Positions 61,467 through 64,000 of a DNA stretch of 64,000 nucleotides are shown piece after piece (the first letter of the stretch is position 1; each line of letters begins with the position of its first letter). The position numbers and the translations under genes are program-made. This stretch comes from Armatimonadota bacterium. Lineage in GTDB: Bacteria > Armatimonadota > UBA5829 > DTJY01. Below the pieces are notes generated by a model. It had not been told where the DNA came from. It saw nothing but the letters and a program-made list of their open reading frames with translations, and did no database searches. The DNA is taken from positions 62,001-126,000 of the forward strand of contig JARYMF010000005.1 in the NCBI GenBank assembly GCA_029907255.1, written 5' to 3'.

Positions 61467-64000
61467 ATGTCGAATAGAGACCTAGTTTTGGGAATAGATG
61501 TCGGATCGGTGAGCGTAGACACCGCCGTCCTCAACAGGAACGGCGAAATCCTTGAAACGCAATACGTCCGGCATAAGGGCCGGCCCATGCAGGTCGCAGC
61601 ACAATTAATCGAAGACACGGTTTCTAGATTCGATAAAATATCTCAACTTGCGACCACTGGCACAGGCGGACGGCTAATTGCCGATGTCCTCAAAGGAAAG
61701 TTTGTAAACGAGGTCATCGCTCAAGCCGCCGCTGCTACGCATCTTCATCCTCAGGTTCGGACTATTATTGAGATAGGCGGCGAGGATTCAAAGCTTATCT
61801 TCCTGCGACCTGAGGAACGAAACGGCATGGCCGCAATTGCCGACTTTGAAATGAACACAGTTTGCGCCGCTGGCACTGGATCATTCCTCGACCAACAAGC
61901 AAGCCGAATGGGCCTCACAATCGAAGAATTCGGACAAATGGCGCTTAAATCAAAAAACCCTCCAAGAGTTGCCGGTAGGTGCAGCGTCTTCGCCAAAAGT
62001 GATATGATTCATCTGCAGCAGAAAGCAACGCCTGTTGAAGATATTGTTGCCGGACTATGCTTGGCACTTGCGCGCAACTTCAAAAGCACAGTTGGCGCCG
62101 CCAAAGATTTACAACCTCCCGTAGCATTTCACGGCGGCGTAGCAGCAAACCCAGGTATCGTTCGCTCATTAAAAACCGTGCTTAATCTGAGCGACGATGA
62201 CCTTATTATCCCCAAGGAATTTGGATGCACGGGCGCGATTGGCGCTGCGCTAATTGCAATTCACGAAGGCGGCCCAGAACCAGATTTCTCGAAGCTTTCG
62301 CAACTAAAGGAGCACAGCGACCTAGCCTCTGAGGAGCGCGGTCGTGATAAGCCACTAAAACTAGAAAAATCTATTCTGCCAACAGACAACTCTGTTTCGC
62401 CTCCTGCAAAAACCGAAAGAAAAATTCCAGCATATCTAGGCGTAGATGTTGGCTCGATTAGCACTAATGTAGTGGTTCTTGATGCCAACAAACGCGTGTT
62501 AGCTAAGCGGTATTTAATGACAGCCGGCCGCCCAATCGAGGCGGTAAGACAAGGGCTAAAAGAAATCGGTGAGGAAATTGGCGATCTTGTCGAGATTAGA
62601 GGTGCATGTACGACCGGGTCGGGAAGATACCTAATTGCCGACTTCATTGGTGCTGACGTAGTCAAAAATGAAATTACCGCCCAAGCCAGAGCCGCTGCAG
62701 AAATAGACCCCGAGGTAGACACTATATTTGAAATTGGCGGTCAAGACTCAAAATATATAAGCTTACAAAATGGTGCAATCGTCGACTTTGAGATGAATAA
62801 AGTCTGTGCAGCAGGCACAGGGTCATTCCTCGAAGAGCAGGCGGAGAAGCTAGGGATAAGCATCAAAGAAGAGTTCGGCAATCTTGCCCTGTCATCGAAG
62901 TCACCAATTAACCTTGGTGAGAGATGTACAGTCTTCATGGAAACCGAGCTCGTGCGCAATCAACAAGCAGGCGCAAGCACTGAAGACTTAGTAGCCGGGC
63001 TAAGCTACTCAATAGTGCGCAACTACCTCAACCGAGTAGTTGGAACGAAGCCCATCGGCAAGCGCATTTTCTTCCAGGGTGGAGTCGCCGCAAACAAGGG
63101 AGTCATAGCCGCCTTCGAGATGGTAACCGGTCAGCCGATTATCGTGCCCAAGCACCACGAGGTTACAGGGGCAATCGGTTGCGCATGTATAGCCATGGAC
63201 GAAGACAAGGGGCAAGGCAGCAAATTTAAAGGCTTTGACCTCAGCCAACGGTCATATGAAATTACCTCCTTTGAATGCAAGGAATGTGCAAACCAGTGTG
63301 AAATAAACCGTGTCGTAGTTGAGGGTGAGAGGCCGCTTTTCTACGGCAGTCGGTGTGAAAAATATGACGTTGACCGGCGGACACAAGTGGTTAGCAAATA
63401 TCCTGACCACTTCGCTGAACGCACGGAGATGCTTCTCGAACCCTACGTGCCAAAGGAACCAATAACGGCTGATGCACCTAGAATTGGCATTCCCCGATGC
63501 CTCCTATTCTACGAGCTTTATCCATTCTGGCAGGCGTTCTTCAAAGAATTGGGCTGTGAAGTTGTTATCTCTGACCCAACTACCAAGAAGATAATCCATG
63601 ATGGAGCCGAAAGCTCCGTTGCAGAAACATGCTTCCCAATGAAAGTAGCATTGGGGCACGTATTAAATCTCCTAAATAAAGAGATAGACTACATATTCCT
63701 GCCTAGCGTAATTAATCTGCCTTTGCCCGACCGACGAATGACTGATAGCTTTGTTTGCCCGTATGTACAAAGCTTTGTATATACAGTCAAATCGGCGGTA
63801 AATTTCACAGCAGCTGGCGTTAAGACGCTCGAGCCAGTAATATACCTCCAGCTCCCCACTCGACATCGAATTAAGGCATTAGAAGACGTGGGGAGGCAAT
63901 TGGGCAAGTCGCGAAGACAAGTAGCCAATGCTGTTATTGCCGCCCAGGAAAATCTCGAGCGCTTCCAACGCAAGCTTGAAGCACGCGGACGGGAAGTTTT
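61467..64000 (+). CDS. 2-hydroxyacyl-CoA dehydratase activase (BadF/BadG type), C-terminus cut off
   Basis: The frame is open from ATG 61467 (AAAAGGAGA about 14 bases upstream) to the window edge: 844 residues visible. Two ASKHA ATPase domains: about 1-270 (LGIDVGSVSVDTAVL, EIGGEDSKLI, NTVCAAGTGSFLDQQ, FHGGVAANPGIVRSL) and about 325-590 (LGVDVGSISTNVVVL, EIGGQDSKYI, NKVCAAGTGSFLEEQAEKLG, GGVAANKGVI). Each carries the Cys that binds the subunit-bridging 4Fe-4S cluster (CAAGTGSF; GERCTVF). A Cys-rich link (FECKECANQCEINRV) follows, then a DUF2229-type domain from about 670. Such proteins inject ATP-driven electrons into acyl-CoA dehydratases or benzoyl-CoA reductases, typical of anaerobes. Confidence 0.94.
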   Translation, partial: MSNRDLVLGIDVGSVSVDTAVLNRNGEILETQYVRHKGRPMQVAAQLIEDTVSRFDKISQLATTGTGGRLIADVLKGKFVNEVIAQAAAATHLHPQVRTIIEIGGEDSKLIFLRPEERNGMAAIADFEMNTVCAAGTGSFLDQQASRMGLTIEEFGQMALKSKNPPRVAGRCSVFAKSDMIHLQQKATPVEDIVAGLCLALARNFKSTVGAAKDLQPPVAFHGGVAANPGIVRSLKTVLNLSDDDLIIPKEFGCTGAIGAALIAIHEGGPEPDFSKLSQLKEHSDLASEERGRDKPLKLEKSILPTDNSVSPPAKTERKIPAYLGVDVGSISTNVVVLDANKRVLAKRYLMTAGRPIEAVRQGLKEIGEEIGDLVEIRGACTTGSGRYLIADFIGADVVKNEITAQARAAAEIDPEVDTIFEIGGQDSKYISLQNGAIVDFEMNKVCAAGTGSFLEEQAEKLGISIKEEFGNLALSSKSPINLGERCTVFMETELVRNQQAGASTEDLVAGLSYSIVRNYLNRVVGTKPIGKRIFFQGGVAANKGVIAAFEMVTGQPIIVPKHHEVTGAIGCACIAMDEDKGQGSKFKGFDLSQRSYEITSFECKECANQCEINRVVVEGERPLFYGSRCEKYDVDRRTQVVSKYPDHFAERTEMLLEPYVPKEPITADAPRIGIPRCLLFYELYPFWQAFFKELGCEVVISDPTTKKIIHDGAESSVAETCFPMKVALGHVLNLLNKEIDYIFLPSVINLPLPDRRMTDSFVCPYVQSFVYTVKSAVNFTAAGVKTLEPVIYLQLPTRHRIKALEDVGRQLGKSRRQVANAVIAAQENLERFQRKLEARGREV

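Noticed and set aside
1-64000. tRNA, rRNA, insertion-sequence or prophage genes
   Set aside because: Looked for tRNA T-arm patterns, transposase motifs, integrases and phage structural proteins; none was convincing.

Overview
This window reads as one contiguous piece of chromosome from an uncultured, Gram-negative-type bacterium. Envelope genes (a TonB-dependent receptor, a small predicted outer-membrane barrel, many Sec or Tat signal peptides) imply an outer membrane. Shine-Dalgarno sites are clear, TTG and GTG starts are common, and GC looks mid-40s by eye (not computed). The accessory genes (DUF6785 membrane protein, GHL10 hydrolase, golvesin-domain heparinase, paired DUF362 proteins with a NapH/NapG-like ferredoxin, Ycf48-repeat protein, MocA oxidoreductases) resemble Armatimonadota or a neighbouring candidate phylum. 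That placement is inference; no rRNA or tRNA gene was seen to test it.

Layout. 0-5 kb: a truncated DUF6785 protein, then the minus-strand translation operon rpmE-DUF1385-prfA-prmC-tsaC with a good promoter and a hairpin/U-tract in its leader. 5-15 kb: threonine aldolase, a VIT1/CCC1-like transporter, a secreted duplicated-domain protein, a PfkB-ROK kinase pair, a Tat-exported nucleoside-hydrolase-like protein, a coiled-coil protein, a STAS protein, a SIMPL protein and a CDF metal transporter. The CDF gene sits behind what I read as a NiCo (czcD) riboswitch with a terminator. 15-22 kb: ndk, two DUF362 proteins, a fused NapH/NapG-like polyferredoxin, and a PAS-PAS-GAF-PP2C phosphatase facing an RsbW-like kinase. 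Together with the STAS protein these form a possible partner-switching set. 22-34 kb: MocA oxidoreductase, TonB receptor, spermidine-synthase-like fusion, gamma-glutamyltransferase, GNAT, small barrel protein, and an STN-like/GHL10 fusion.

At 33.87 kb lies a clear GEMM-I (cyclic di-GMP) riboswitch, followed by a hairpin platform containing a nine-codon ORF, then a 76-residue orphan gene and a UvrD/PcrA helicase. 36-50 kb: MocA oxidoreductase, a 14-repeat Ycf48-like secreted protein, Nif3, a D-cysteine desulfhydrase-like enzyme divergent from a cysteine desulfurase, a lipoprotein-like gene, thioredoxin, an orphan MsmK-type ATPase, an RmlD-like reductase and two tandem esterases. A 1.3 kb gene-poor gap (49.6-50.9 kb) holds a 9-copy, exactly 21-bp array of dyad-symmetric units. 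50.9-64 kb: two coupled radical SAM genes, nfnA-nfnB, a 59-residue membrane protein, a heparinase II/III-golvesin protein, an ADP-ribosylglycohydrolase-family protein and a truncated 2-hydroxyacyl-CoA dehydratase activase.

The most interesting items are the two riboswitches (especially the c-di-GMP one and its orphan target), the 21-bp dyad array, the long three-tier hairpin near 14.0 kb, and the NapH-NapG fusion with an internal Tat-like motif beside two DUF362 proteins.
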